Assembly: GCA_031272455.1 (NCBI GenBank)
Contig: JAISTS010000137.1
Span: forward strand, 1 to 40,583
DNA length: 40,583 nucleotides
Direction: 5' to 3'
DNA from: Tannerella sp.
GTDB lineage: Bacteria > Bacteroidota > Bacteroidia > Bacteroidales > Tannerellaceae
Shown here: one piece after another, positions 8,382 through 15,654 of the stretch
How positions within the stretch are numbered: the stretch's first letter is position 1
Layout: the number at the start of each line of letters is the position of its first letter
Notes under the pieces: model-generated
Database searches by the model: none
The model's input: only the letters and a program-made list of their open reading frames with translations
Told to the model about the DNA's origin: nothing
Made by a program: the position numbers and the translations under genes

Positions 8382-9493
8382 AGCAGTTTTTCTTTTACGG
8401 CTTTAACAATCTCGTCGGGTGTGAAGACGATGCCGCCCAGCCGTCCGAAGTGTTCGACGGGCACACGGTCGCCAACGGCGAGGCGTACGTCTTCGACCAT
8501 CTGTCCGGCGTTGAGTTCGACCGTCAGTATGCCTTTCATCCGCTTTGCCAGTGTCGCAATTGCTTCCGACGGGAAGGGCCAGAGCGTTATGGGGCGGAGC
8601 AATCCTATTTTCAGTCCTTCTTGGCGGGCTGTCTCGATGGCTTTCTGGCATATCCGCGCGGGCGATCCAAAGGCTACGAGCAGGTATTCGGCGTCGTCGC
8701 ACAAGCAGGTCTCGTATCGCACTTCGTTTTCTTCTATCCGGCGGTATTTCTCCTGAAAGCGTATGTTTTTGTTTTCCATCACGACGGGGTCGAGTTCGAG
8801 CGAGGTGATGATGTTGGGCTGTCGCGATGCGGGTTTGCCTGTTGCCGCCCATGGCGATTCGGCGCGTATCTCGTCGTCGGTCTTACGGCGGCGGAAGGGT
8901 GGGAGGGTTACTTTCTCCATCAGCTGCCCTACTATGCCGTCGGCAAGTATCATTGCGGGATTATTGTATTTGAAGGCGAGGTCGAAGCCGAGAGCGACGA
9001 AGTCTGCCATTTCCTGTACCGACGATGGCGCGAGCGTGATGAGTCGATAGTCGCCGTGCCCACCTCCTTTGACGGTCTGGAAGTAGTCTGCCTGACTGGG
9101 CTGGATGGTACCGAGTCCCGGTCCGCCGCGCATCACGTTGACGATAAGGCAGGGCAGGTCGGCTCCGGCGATATACGAGATGCCTTCCTGTTTGAGGCTG
9201 ATGCCGGGGCTTGACGACGAGGTCATACAGCGTTTGCCTGTTCCTGCTCCGCCGTAAACCATATTGATGGCTGCTACTTCGCTTTCGGCTTGTACGACGA
9301 TCATTCCCGTCGTTTCCCATGGTTTTTCCGCCATCAGTGTTTCGAGGATCTCTGACTGCGGGGTGATGGGATAGCCGAAATAGCCGTCGGCGCCGTAACG
9401 TATGGCGGCGTGGGCTATCGCTTCGTTGCCTTTCATTAATTTGATTGATTCGAGATTGTCGGTATCTCCTGTATTCGGTCTTTGTTCTTTCAT
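8378..9493 (-). CDS. korA: 2-oxoacid:ferredoxin oxidoreductase, alpha subunit
   Basis: Alpha subunit (371 aa) carrying the pyruvate-ferredoxin-oxidoreductase domain I and the transketolase C-terminal-like domain II. Visible signatures are GNEAIAHAAIRYGADGYFGY, followed by PITPQSEI near residue 42, ESEVAAINMVYGGAGTGKR near 70, and the TSSSSPGISLKQEG loop. NCBI-style annotation of close homologues is often VorB (3-methyl-2-oxobutanoate dehydrogenase), so the substrate could be a branched-chain oxoacid rather than 2-oxoglutarate. The ATG lies 14 nt after the korD stop, and the 3' end overlaps the small membrane-protein gene by 4 nt. Confidence 0.92.
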   Translation of the reverse strand: MKEQRPNTGDTDNLESIKLMKGNEAIAHAAIRYGADGYFGYPITPQSEILETLMAEKPWETTGMIVVQAESEVAAINMVYGGAGTGKRCMTSSSSPGISLKQEGISYIAGADLPCLIVNVMRGGPGLGTIQPSQADYFQTVKGGGHGDYRLITLAPSSVQEMADFVALGFDLAFKYNNPAMILADGIVGQLMEKVTLPPFRRRKTDDEIRAESPWAATGKPASRQPNIITSLELDPVVMENKNIRFQEKYRRIEENEVRYETCLCDDAEYLLVAFGSPARICQKAIETARQEGLKIGLLRPITLWPFPSEAIATLAKRMKGILTVELNAGQMVEDVRLAVGDRVPVEHFGRLGGIVFTPDEIVKAVKEKLL

Positions 9494-9507
9494 CTTCGGT
9501 CGTTATT

Positions 9508-9735
9508 TCAAATCTTCACTCTGTAAACAGTCAGGCATCCGTCGGGACAGACGACGCCGCAGTTGGCGCAGCCGATACATTCGTCGGGTTGTGCCATAAA
9601 GACGTAATGATACCCTTTGTTATTGACTTCGCGAGTCTGTCGTTGGAGGACGCCTGAGGGGCACGCAACTACGCAGAGTTCACATCCTTTGCAGCGTTCG
9701 GTATTGACGACTACTGTTCCTTTTACTTTTGCCAT
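9508..9735 (-). CDS. korD: 2-oxoacid:ferredoxin oxidoreductase, delta (2x[4Fe-4S] ferredoxin) subunit
   Basis: A 75-residue bacterial-type ferredoxin with two CxxCxxCxxxC clusters: Cys15, 18, 21, 25 and Cys53, 56, 59, 63. It serves as the electron-transfer subunit of the oxidoreductase and is the first gene of the operon. A TACCTTTG -7 box lies 27 nt upstream of its ATG on the minus strand. Confidence 0.92.
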   Translation of the reverse strand: MAKVKGTVVVNTERCKGCELCVVACPSGVLQRQTREVNNKGYHYVFMAQPDECIGCANCGVVCPDGCLTVYRVKI

Positions 9736-9761
9736 AATACGCTTTTCTTTGTAAAATCGTG

Positions 9762-9769
9762 CAAAGGTA
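9762..9769 (-). promoter_or_regulatory. -7 box of the kor operon promoter
   Basis: TACCTTTG on the minus strand, 27 nt upstream of the korD ATG. Its upstream half (where a -33 element would sit, about 9790) overlaps the -7 box of the divergent helicase promoter at 9782-9789, so the two promoters cannot easily be occupied together. No clear -33 TTTG is seen. Confidence 0.65.
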
Positions 9770-9781
9770 CGAAAAAAATCG

Positions 9782-9789
9782 TAACTTTG
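9782..9789 (+). promoter_or_regulatory. -7 box of the DEAD-box helicase promoter
   Basis: TAACTTTG on the plus strand, 43 nt upstream of the helicase ATG at 9832. The divergent kor -7 box lies only 12 nt away. The position also rules out a TTG start at 9787, because that codon would be inside the promoter. Confidence 0.65.
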
Positions 9790-9831
9790 CAGAAATTTAC
9801 AGGAAATTGTAAATCGAAAAACAGTATATTA

Positions 9832-11088
9832 ATGAAATTTGAAGAATTAAATCTCGAAGACGCCATTCTGGACGGGTTATACGCTATGCGGTTTGAAGAG
9901 ACTACCCCGATACAGGAAATGTCTATACCTCCGATCCTCGAAGGGCGCGATATTATGGGTTTTGCTCAGACCGGTTCGGGCAAGACTGCCGCTTATGTGC
10001 TGCCTGTGCTTAATGAATTGAGCAAAGGCGGTTATCCTGCCGATGCTGTCAACGCTGTCATTATGTCGCCGACGCGCGAACTGGCGCAGCAGATCGACCA
10101 GCAGATCGAAGGCTTTTCTTACTTTGTACCCGTGTCAGCCGTCGCCGTCTATGGCGGGACTGACGGCATAGCATACGCGCAACAGGAGCGCGGATTGCTG
10201 CTGGGCGCCGATATCGTTATCGCCACGCCCGGACGGCTTATCAGTCATCTGAATATGGGCAGCGTTGATTTGTCGAAGACATCGTTTTTTATCCTTGACG
10301 AAGCAGACCGTATGCTCGATATGGGATTTTTTGACGATATTATGCAGATTTACAAACATCTGCCGCCAACCTGCCAGATAATTATGTTCTCGGCTACGAT
10401 GCCTCCCAAGATCAAAAAACTTGCGGAGACCATACTTAAAGACCCTGTCGAAGTGAAGATTGCCATCGCCCGTCCGCCCGAAACCATCCTGCAGTCGGCA
10501 TATATATGCTACGAAGCGCAGAAACTGCCTATACTTCTTAACCTTTTTCATAAGAGCAGCCCCAGCCGCGTGCTTATCTTCTCTTCGTCGAAACTGAAGG
10601 TCAAAGAGCTGTCGGCAACGCTCAAGCGTATGAATTTTAATGTACACGCGATGCACTCCGACCTCGAACAGACGGAGCGTGAACAGGTAATGAAAGATTT
10701 TAAGAACCGTCATATAGATATGCTTGTTGCTACCGATGTAGTGTCGCGCGGCATCGACATTACGGATATCAGCCTTGTTATCAATTACGATATCCCGAAC
10801 GATCCTGAGGATTATGTCCATCGCATAGGACGAACGGCGCGAGGCACCACCGGCGAAGGCGTAGCTATCACGTTCGTTAGCGTCGAAGAGCAAAGCCGTT
10901 TCAAGGAAATCGAAGACTTCCTCGGCAAGAGCATATATAAAATCCCTATCGACGCTGCGCTGGGCGATGCTCCGGCTTATGAGCCTGAGAAGAACCGATG
11001 GAAAAGACCGATGCGCCGAACATCAGGCGGCAAAGCAGGCAAAGGCGGTAAGGGTACACGAACAGGCAATAAAGGAAAGCGTAAATAA
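9832..11088 (+). CDS. DEAD-box ATP-dependent RNA helicase
   Basis: ATP-dependent RNA helicase of the RhlE/CsdA group, 418 residues from the ATG at 9832. Motifs in order: Q-motif FEETTPIQ, Walker A AQTGSGKT (Lys51), PTRELAQQ, TPGR, DEAD (Asp156), SAT, and HRIGRTAR in the second RecA domain. The tail is short, Gly/Lys/Arg-rich and probably binds RNA (last about 30 residues). The reading frame stays open upstream to a TTG at 9787, but that lies within the promoter. It likely acts in ribosome assembly or mRNA turnover, especially in the cold, by family knowledge. ispE starts 10 nt after its stop. Confidence 0.93.
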   Translation: MKFEELNLEDAILDGLYAMRFEETTPIQEMSIPPILEGRDIMGFAQTGSGKTAAYVLPVLNELSKGGYPADAVNAVIMSPTRELAQQIDQQIEGFSYFVPVSAVAVYGGTDGIAYAQQERGLLLGADIVIATPGRLISHLNMGSVDLSKTSFFILDEADRMLDMGFFDDIMQIYKHLPPTCQIIMFSATMPPKIKKLAETILKDPVEVKIAIARPPETILQSAYICYEAQKLPILLNLFHKSSPSRVLIFSSSKLKVKELSATLKRMNFNVHAMHSDLEQTEREQVMKDFKNRHIDMLVATDVVSRGIDITDISLVINYDIPNDPEDYVHRIGRTARGTTGEGVAITFVSVEEQSRFKEIEDFLGKSIYKIPIDAALGDAPAYEPEKNRWKRPMRRTSGGKAGKGGKGTRTGNKGKRK

Positions 11089-11098
11089 TAATGTACGT

Positions 11099-11902
11099 AT
11101 GATCTGCTTCCCGAATGCAAAAATCAACCTCGGACTGCACGTTACGGCGCGACGGCAGGATGGATACCACGACATCGAAACGGTGTTTTATCCCATTCCA
11201 CTGTGCGATGCTCTCGAAATCACTCCTGCGGATAAGTGGTCGTTCGAGCAGACGGGCATCGCTCTCGACGCACCGTCGGACGACAATCTCGTTATGAAAG
11301 CCTTGCGCTGTATGCAGCAACGTCATCAAATCCCTGCTTCGTCGGTCTTTCTGCACAAAGCCGTTCCGGTCGGAGCCGGGCTTGGAGGCGGCTCGTCGGA
11401 CGCATCGTTTATGCTGAAACTGCTGAACGATTATGCCGAACTGAATATTCCTGATAACGAACTCGAAACGATGGCTGCGTCGCTTGGCGCCGACTGTCCG
11501 TTCTTTGTCCGTAACACACCGGTTGTAGCGACAGGCACGGGCAATGTGTTTTGTCCGGTCGATGTGTCGCTCAAGGATTATACGATTTGCATAGTCAAGC
11601 CCGACATTGCCGTCTCGACACGCGAAGCCTATTCGCTCGTTAAGCCTGCGATGCCGCCGCGACCTTTATCCGAAGTTGTCAGCCTGCCCGTAGAGCAATG
11701 GCGCGAGGTGCTTGTCAACGACTTTGAACCAAGCATCTTCAGACTGTATCCGCAGATAGAAAAAATAAAAAACGAACTGTACGAGCGAGGCGCCGTTTAT
11801 GCCGCTATGTCAGGCTCAGGCTCGGCTGTTTTCGGATTGTTCAAAGACGAACCTGAAATCAAATCACCCTATTATTATGTATGGAAAGGAAAGATGAAAT
11901 AA
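11099..11902 (+). CDS. ispE: 4-diphosphocytidyl-2-C-methyl-D-erythritol kinase
   Basis: GHMP-family kinase of the MEP isoprenoid pathway, which phosphorylates the 2-hydroxyl of CDP-methylerythritol. The start is set at ATG 11099, giving MICFPNAKINLGLHV, whose NAKINLGL is the family's N-terminal signature. The frame is open further upstream but overlaps the helicase. The ATP loop is PVGAGLGGGSSDA near residue 92, and the C-terminal GHMP motif is AMSGSGSAVFG near 240. At 267 residues it has normal length. Its last 22 nt overlap the start of the radical SAM gene, so the two are probably translated in a coupled way. Confidence 0.95.
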   Translation: MICFPNAKINLGLHVTARRQDGYHDIETVFYPIPLCDALEITPADKWSFEQTGIALDAPSDDNLVMKALRCMQQRHQIPASSVFLHKAVPVGAGLGGGSSDASFMLKLLNDYAELNIPDNELETMAASLGADCPFFVRNTPVVATGTGNVFCPVDVSLKDYTICIVKPDIAVSTREAYSLVKPAMPPRPLSEVVSLPVEQWREVLVNDFEPSIFRLYPQIEKIKNELYERGAVYAAMSGSGSAVFGLFKDEPEIKSPYYYVWKGKMK

Positions 11903-13857
11903 CACAAAGACCCGTTACCGACTGGCTCCCTACGACGAAGAAAGAAAGCGAACTGCGCGGATGGGACGAACTCGATGTAATCATTTTCAGCGGCGATGCC
12001 TACGTTGACCACCCGTCTTTTGGGGCTGCCGTAATCGGGCGCACGCTCGAAGCCGAACGACTGCGCGTTGCCATCGTTCCGCAACCTGACTGGCGCGGCG
12101 ACCACCGCGATTTCAAGAAACTCGGTGCGCCCCGTCTGTTCTTCGCCATTGCTCCGGGTGCTATGGATTCGATGGTCAATCACTACACCGCCAATAAGCG
12201 TATGCGCAGCGACGACGCTTATACGCCCAACAAACAGCACGGATTGCGACCGGATTATCCTACCATTGTGTATGCAAATATCTTGAAACAGCTCTATCCC
12301 GACACTCCGGTTGTGATAGGCGGTATAGAGGCTTCGATGCGACGGTTGGCACATTACGACTACTGGCAGGACAGCCTTCGTCCGGGCATCCTTGCCGACA
12401 GTCCCGCCGACCTGCTCGTTTACGGTATGGGCGAGAAACCTGTCCGCGAGATTGTGCGCCGATTGCGCGAAGGCTATCAGTTTGACGACCTGACAGACAT
12501 ACCGCAAACAGCATATATCACCAATCGCTTTTCGGCAAAACACAGCGACATCGAACTCCATCCGTATGATGAATGTCGCAAAGACAAACACAAGCAGGCG
12601 ATGAACTTCAAAATCATTGAAGAGGAATCGAACAAATATCAGTCGCAGGCTCGCCTTGTGCAGCGTACAAAAGGACGGACGGTTGTTGTCAATCCGCCCT
12701 ATCCTCCGATGACGGAAGCCGAGATCGACGCCACATTCGACCTGCCCTATACCCGCCTGCCGCACCCGAAATACGCAGGAAAGACTATTCCGGCATACGA
12801 GATGATTAAGTTCTCGGTCAACAGCCATCGCGGATGTTTTGGCGGATGCGCCTTTTGCGCTATCGCCGCTCATCAGGGCAAATTCGTCGTTTCGCGCAGT
12901 CGCCGCTCAATAATCAACGAGATAAACGCCATAACTCAAATGCCCGATTTCAAGGGATACATTAGCGACCTTGGCGGACCGACTGCTAATATGTACCGTA
13001 TGCGTGGCATAGACGAGCGTCTTTGTCGGCAGTGCGTCAAGCCCTCGTGTATTTACCCTTCGGTATGCAAGAACCTTGGCGCCGACCACGCACCCCTGCT
13101 CGGTCTCTACAAAGCGGCTCGACAGGTGCGCGGAGTGAAAAAGGTGTTTATCGGCAGCGGCATACGGCACGACCTGCTGATGCACCCGTATTCCGACCGG
13201 ACGTGGCAACGCGCCGCCCGCGAATATCTTGAGGAACTGATGATAAACCATACATCGGGACGGCTGAAGGCGGCGCCCGAACATACCGAAGACGAAGTGC
13301 TTAAGATGATGCGCAAACCTCCGTTCGCCGTTTTTGAAGCCTTCAACCGGCTGTTCGGCGAGATAAATATGAACGAAAGGCTTAATCTGCAGATGATACC
13401 GTACTTTATCTCCAGTCATCCCGGATGCAGCGATGTCGATATGGCGGAACTGGCGTTAAAGACCAAGCAGATGCGCTTTCGCCTCGAACAGATACAGGAT
13501 TTCACGCCTACGCCTATGACACTCGCCACAGAGATGTACTACACCGGCATCAATCCTTATACTATGCAGCCGGTACACTGTGCACATTCGCGCGAAGAAA
13601 AGCTCGACCAGCACGCATTTTTCTTCTGGTATCTGCCCGAATATGCCAAACAAATAATACAAATACTGCGCAGGATTAAGCGCAACGACCTGATAGAAAA
13701 GCTGTTTGGAAAGCAGGCTTTGCGACCGGAACGTGAGCGCCAACCGCGTGCAAACGGCAGACAAAACAATCAAAACGACCGCAGAAACCGGACAAACGAC
13801 CGCCGCAACAGCTCAAACGGACGCCCGCCAAAAGACCGCAAGCGCCCATCACGATAG
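11881..13857 (+). CDS. YgiQ-type radical SAM protein
   Basis: Large radical SAM protein of the YgiQ/UPF0313 family (658 aa), whose biochemical reaction I do not know to be established. The N-terminal region contains FSGDAYVDHPSFGAAVIGR, typical of the family and resembling a B12-binding-like fold. The radical SAM cluster is Cys319-x3-Cys323-x2-Cys326. A second cysteine group around residues 381-400 (CRQC, then PSC, then SVC) could hold an auxiliary cluster. The last about 50 residues are Asn/Arg-rich and low in complexity. The ATG lies inside the end of ispE. The 3' end overlaps the convergent HxlR gene by 9 nt. Confidence 0.92.
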   Translation: MERKDEITQRPVTDWLPTTKKESELRGWDELDVIIFSGDAYVDHPSFGAAVIGRTLEAERLRVAIVPQPDWRGDHRDFKKLGAPRLFFAIAPGAMDSMVNHYTANKRMRSDDAYTPNKQHGLRPDYPTIVYANILKQLYPDTPVVIGGIEASMRRLAHYDYWQDSLRPGILADSPADLLVYGMGEKPVREIVRRLREGYQFDDLTDIPQTAYITNRFSAKHSDIELHPYDECRKDKHKQAMNFKIIEEESNKYQSQARLVQRTKGRTVVVNPPYPPMTEAEIDATFDLPYTRLPHPKYAGKTIPAYEMIKFSVNSHRGCFGGCAFCAIAAHQGKFVVSRSRRSIINEINAITQMPDFKGYISDLGGPTANMYRMRGIDERLCRQCVKPSCIYPSVCKNLGADHAPLLGLYKAARQVRGVKKVFIGSGIRHDLLMHPYSDRTWQRAAREYLEELMINHTSGRLKAAPEHTEDEVLKMMRKPPFAVFEAFNRLFGEINMNERLNLQMIPYFISSHPGCSDVDMAELALKTKQMRFRLEQIQDFTPTPMTLATEMYYTGINPYTMQPVHCAHSREEKLDQHAFFFWYLPEYAKQIIQILRRIKRNDLIEKLFGKQALRPERERQPRANGRQNNQNDRRNRTNDRRNSSNGRPPKDRKRPSR

Positions 13858-14187
13858 CACAGCGTCCTGATGTTTTATCGCCCAGTCAATCAACATTCGT
13901 ACCGACGGCATTAGCGATTTGCCCGTTTCGGTCAGACTGTATTCCACACGCGGCGGTATCTCTGCGAACGCCTGACGCGAAATAAGATGGTCGGCTTCGA
14001 GATGTTTAAGCGTGGATGTCAGCATCTTGTGCGAAATATCGGGAATCGCTTTGCGCAAACCGCCGTAACGCATACGGTCGGCGTCTTTCAGCGTCCAAAG
14101 CACCAGCAACGACCATTTATCGCTCATACGCGACAAAACATTGCGAATCGGGCAAGTCGGATATCTTAAATCTATCTCTTTCATCAT
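13849..14187 (-). CDS. HxlR-family transcriptional regulator
   Basis: Winged helix-turn-helix regulator of the HxlR/YodB family (112 aa). It has the characteristic N-terminal CPIRNVLSRMSDKWSLLVL with the conserved Cys12 that senses electrophiles or disulfide stress in studied members. This is followed by the recognition region (IPDISHKMLTSTLKHLE) and the wing (RVEYSLTETG). A second ATG one codon later (14184) is an alternative start. It is divergent from the DJ-1-like gene, a common pairing, and is likely to control it and itself through the shared 250-nt region. Convergent overlap with the radical SAM gene leaves no terminator. Confidence 0.92.
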   Translation of the reverse strand: MMKEIDLRYPTCPIRNVLSRMSDKWSLLVLWTLKDADRMRYGGLRKAIPDISHKMLTSTLKHLEADHLISRQAFAEIPPRVEYSLTETGKSLMPSVRMLIDWAIKHQDAVLS

Positions 14188-14203
14188 CTTTTAAATCAGA
14201 CGG

Positions 14204-14211
14204 CAAAAATA
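14204..14211 (-). promoter_or_regulatory. Probable -7 box of the HxlR gene
   Basis: TATTTTTG on the minus strand, 16 nt upstream of the start codon at 14187. No -33 TTTG is visible at the right distance. The flanking direct repeats AGTAATA at 14232-14238 and 14251-14257 would overlap the upstream half of this promoter. Confidence 0.45.
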
Positions 14212-14231
14212 GTCAATAATCCCCGAAAGAG

Positions 14232-14257
14232 AGTAATATTCCGATAAAAAAGTAATA
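14232..14257. promoter_or_regulatory. Direct AGTAATA repeats, possible HxlR operator
   Basis: AGTAATA occurs at 14232-14238 and 14251-14257, 19 nt apart (about two helical turns), in the region shared by the divergent HxlR and DJ-1-like genes. A second direct repeat, AATCCTAA, occurs at 14291-14298 and 14330-14337. Spacing and position suit autoregulation. Neither repeat matches an operator I can cite for this family in Bacteroidota. Confidence 0.35.
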
Positions 14258-14361
14258 CGGTGCAGAAAATTTGCAGTCGAAATGTTAAATAATCCTAAAT
14301 AAACAAACTGCAATTCGCTGATATTCAACAATCCTAACCGTCGATGTGAGTTAGGCACCAG

Positions 14362-14393
14362 TTTGCGGACAGAGGTGCGACCGCCTACTTTTG
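14362..14393 (+). promoter_or_regulatory. Promoter of the DJ-1-like gene
   Basis: TTTG at 14362-14365, 20 nt, then TACTTTTG at 14386-14393: a full match to the Bacteroidota housekeeping consensus, 44 nt upstream of the ATG. Confidence 0.7.
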
Positions 14394-14437
14394 CCGAAGT
14401 TTTTTATCAATATATAATACATTAATTTAAAAGATTT

Positions 14438-14965
14438 ATGACAAAGAAAGTAGCGATTTTAGCAGTTAACCCGGTAAACGGGTCAGGTTTGTTCCAGTAT
14501 TTGGAATCATTTTTTGAAAACGGCATACCGTATCGTGTATTTGCCGTAGCCGAGACGACGCAGATTAAGACCAATTCGGGCGTTTCGATTGAGGCGGATG
14601 ATATAGTCGCCCATTTGAAAGGCGCTGAAAGCGAGTACGATGCGCTGGTTTTTGCCTGCGGCGATGCGATGCCTAAGTTTACGGAAAACGCCGGACGTCA
14701 GGAAAATCAGGACCTGCTGTCAGTAATCAAGACCTTTGGCGACAGCGGGAAAACGATTGCCGGTCATTGCGTTGGCGGTTTGCTCTTTGATATTACCGGA
14801 GTAGCGGCGGGCAGGCGATTGGCGATGCATCCGTTCGTTCGTGGCGCAGTAAAAAGTGCGATTGCGACTGACAGGGCGTTTGCTGTTGAAGAAAACTTCT
14901 ACACGGCTCAAAACGAAAACAGCTTGCATCTGCTGATGCCCGAATTGATTAAGGTGTTGAAATAA
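14438..14965 (+). CDS. DJ-1/PfpI superfamily protein
   Basis: 175-residue protein of the class I glutamine amidotransferase-like/DJ-1 fold. The nucleophile elbow is GHCVGG with Cys111. The strand order and final PELIKVL helix fit PfpI/DJ-1 proteins. The glutamate that normally pairs with the cysteine (about residue 15-18 in DJ-1) is not obvious, because the corresponding stretch reads NPVNGSG. This may therefore be a divergent subfamily with changed chemistry. It is divergent from an HxlR regulator and probably responds to electrophilic or aldehyde stress, by context. The stop overlaps an ATG that opens a 26-codon ORF of doubtful significance. Confidence 0.8.
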   Translation: MTKKVAILAVNPVNGSGLFQYLESFFENGIPYRVFAVAETTQIKTNSGVSIEADDIVAHLKGAESEYDALVFACGDAMPKFTENAGRQENQDLLSVIKTFGDSGKTIAGHCVGGLLFDITGVAAGRRLAMHPFVRGAVKSAIATDRAFAVEENFYTAQNENSLHLLMPELIKVLK

Positions 14966-15043
14966 TGATGATTGTTAGAAAACGAAGTCTGCGGACATCT
15001 CAGCCCCGCGCCTCGCCGCAGCATTTGCTGGAAGGGTTCAAGT

Positions 15044-15064
15044 AAATTAAAAATTAAGAATTAT
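15044..15064. repeat. Three AAATTAA-type 7-bp repeats
   Basis: Two AAATTAA units followed by GAATTAT, between the DJ-1-like gene and the NikR-like gene, 25 nt upstream of the latter's -7 box. The period matches the other heptameric repeats in this window, although the low-complexity composition makes chance more likely here. Confidence 0.4.
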
Positions 15065-15088
15065 AAAACGCGGTATTAATTTTTTCGT

Positions 15089-15096
15089 TACCTTTG
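15089..15096 (+). promoter_or_regulatory. -7 box of the NikR-like gene
   Basis: TACCTTTG located 24 nt upstream of the ATG at 15121. No good -33 TTTG is seen. Confidence 0.65.
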
Positions 15097-15120
15097 TAGC
15101 CGTTATCAGATGTTATAGCA

Positions 15121-15522
15121 ATGAGTTTGAAACGCTTTGGAGTATCGCTTGAAGGCGAATTATTGGATGAATTAGATCGCTATGTCGATGCGAATGGTTT
15201 CGCTAACCGTTCGCAGGCTATCCGTTTCCTTGTCGAAAAGAATGTCGCCGAGCAGAAATGGCAGTGCGGGCACATTGTCGCCGGAACGGTTATAATAATG
15301 TATAACCAGACCAAGCGCAAAATCACGTCGAAGATAGCAGCCATTCAGCAAAACTATCAGGACGTTATCCTGTCGTCTTCGCAATATTACCTCAACGAGC
15401 AGTTTTGCCTCCATATAGCGACAGTTACCGGTGAGGCGTTTCGACTGACCGAACTGTCAGACAAGCTTATTTCGATCAAAGGTATCAAACACGGCAAACT
15501 CGTGATGAGTAGAGCCGACTGA
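15121..15522 (+). CDS. NikR-like ribbon-helix-helix regulator with altered metal site
   Basis: 133-residue repressor homologue with the NikR domain order. Residues 1-45 form an N-terminal ribbon-helix-helix (RFGVSLEGELLDELD, then NRSQAIRFLV). A C-terminal ACT-like metal-sensing domain ends in GIKHGKLVM, as in E. coli NikR (also 133 aa). By ungapped alignment to E. coli NikR in the metal-site region, the nickel ligands His76, His87 and His89 correspond to Gln77, Gln88 and Tyr90 here, and only the Cys95 equivalent (Cys96) is kept. An extra Cys49/His51 pair (WQCGH) is present. It may therefore sense another metal, a different ligand, or none. It sits just upstream of a TonB-dependent receptor and probably controls it. 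I leave the gene symbol empty because nickel sensing is doubtful. Confidence 0.85.
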   Translation: MSLKRFGVSLEGELLDELDRYVDANGFANRSQAIRFLVEKNVAEQKWQCGHIVAGTVIIMYNQTKRKITSKIAAIQQNYQDVILSSSQYYLNEQFCLHIATVTGEAFRLTELSDKLISIKGIKHGKLVMSRAD

Positions 15523-15554
15523 TCATACTCGTTTTTTCGTTTTTATCCACACAT

Positions 15555-15579
15555 TATTCTTTTTTACGCAAAAAGAATA
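15555..15579. repeat. Inverted repeat between regulator and TonB receptor
   Basis: Perfect 10-bp arms (TATTCTTTTT and its complement) around a 5-nt loop TACGC, followed at once by a T-run (15580-15586). It could be an AT-rich intrinsic terminator for the regulator gene. Alternatively, it could be an operator placed about 42 nt upstream of the receptor's -7 box. Confidence 0.55.
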
Positions 15580-15620
15580 TTTTTTTCACCCAAAAGTAGC
15601 ACGAAATCAAAAAAACGTGT

Positions 15621-15628
15621 TACCTTTG
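15621..15628 (+). promoter_or_regulatory. -7 box of the TonB-dependent receptor gene
   Basis: TACCTTTG located 26 nt before the ATG at 15655. The resulting leader of about 20 nt is too short for a cobalamin riboswitch, which argues against B12-riboswitch control of this receptor. Confidence 0.65.
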
Positions 15629-15654
15629 CGGCGAATTTAAATGCAAACCAAATT

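Noticed and set aside
9787-9831. N-terminal extension of the DEAD-box helicase from a TTG codon at 9787
   Set aside because: The codon lies inside the -7 promoter box TAACTTTG (9782-9789) and so upstream of the expected transcript start. ATG 9832 gives the normal family N-terminus.
10967-11098. N-terminal extension of IspE overlapping the helicase gene
   Set aside because: The IspE signature NAKINLGL begins six residues after ATG 11099. The upstream part is the out-of-frame shadow of the helicase's basic tail.
14965-15045. 26-codon ORF whose ATG overlaps the stop of the DJ-1-like gene
   Set aside because: The junction suggests coupling, but the product is very short, basic and featureless, with no supporting context. 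Conservation in relatives would be needed to revive it.
15523-15654. Canonical E. coli-type NikR operator upstream of the TonB receptor
   Set aside because: A single TCATAC occurs at 15523-15528 without a properly spaced GTATGA partner, so it is most likely chance.
15629-15654. Cobalamin riboswitch controlling the TonB receptor
   Set aside because: The leader from the predicted promoter to the ATG is only about 20 nt.
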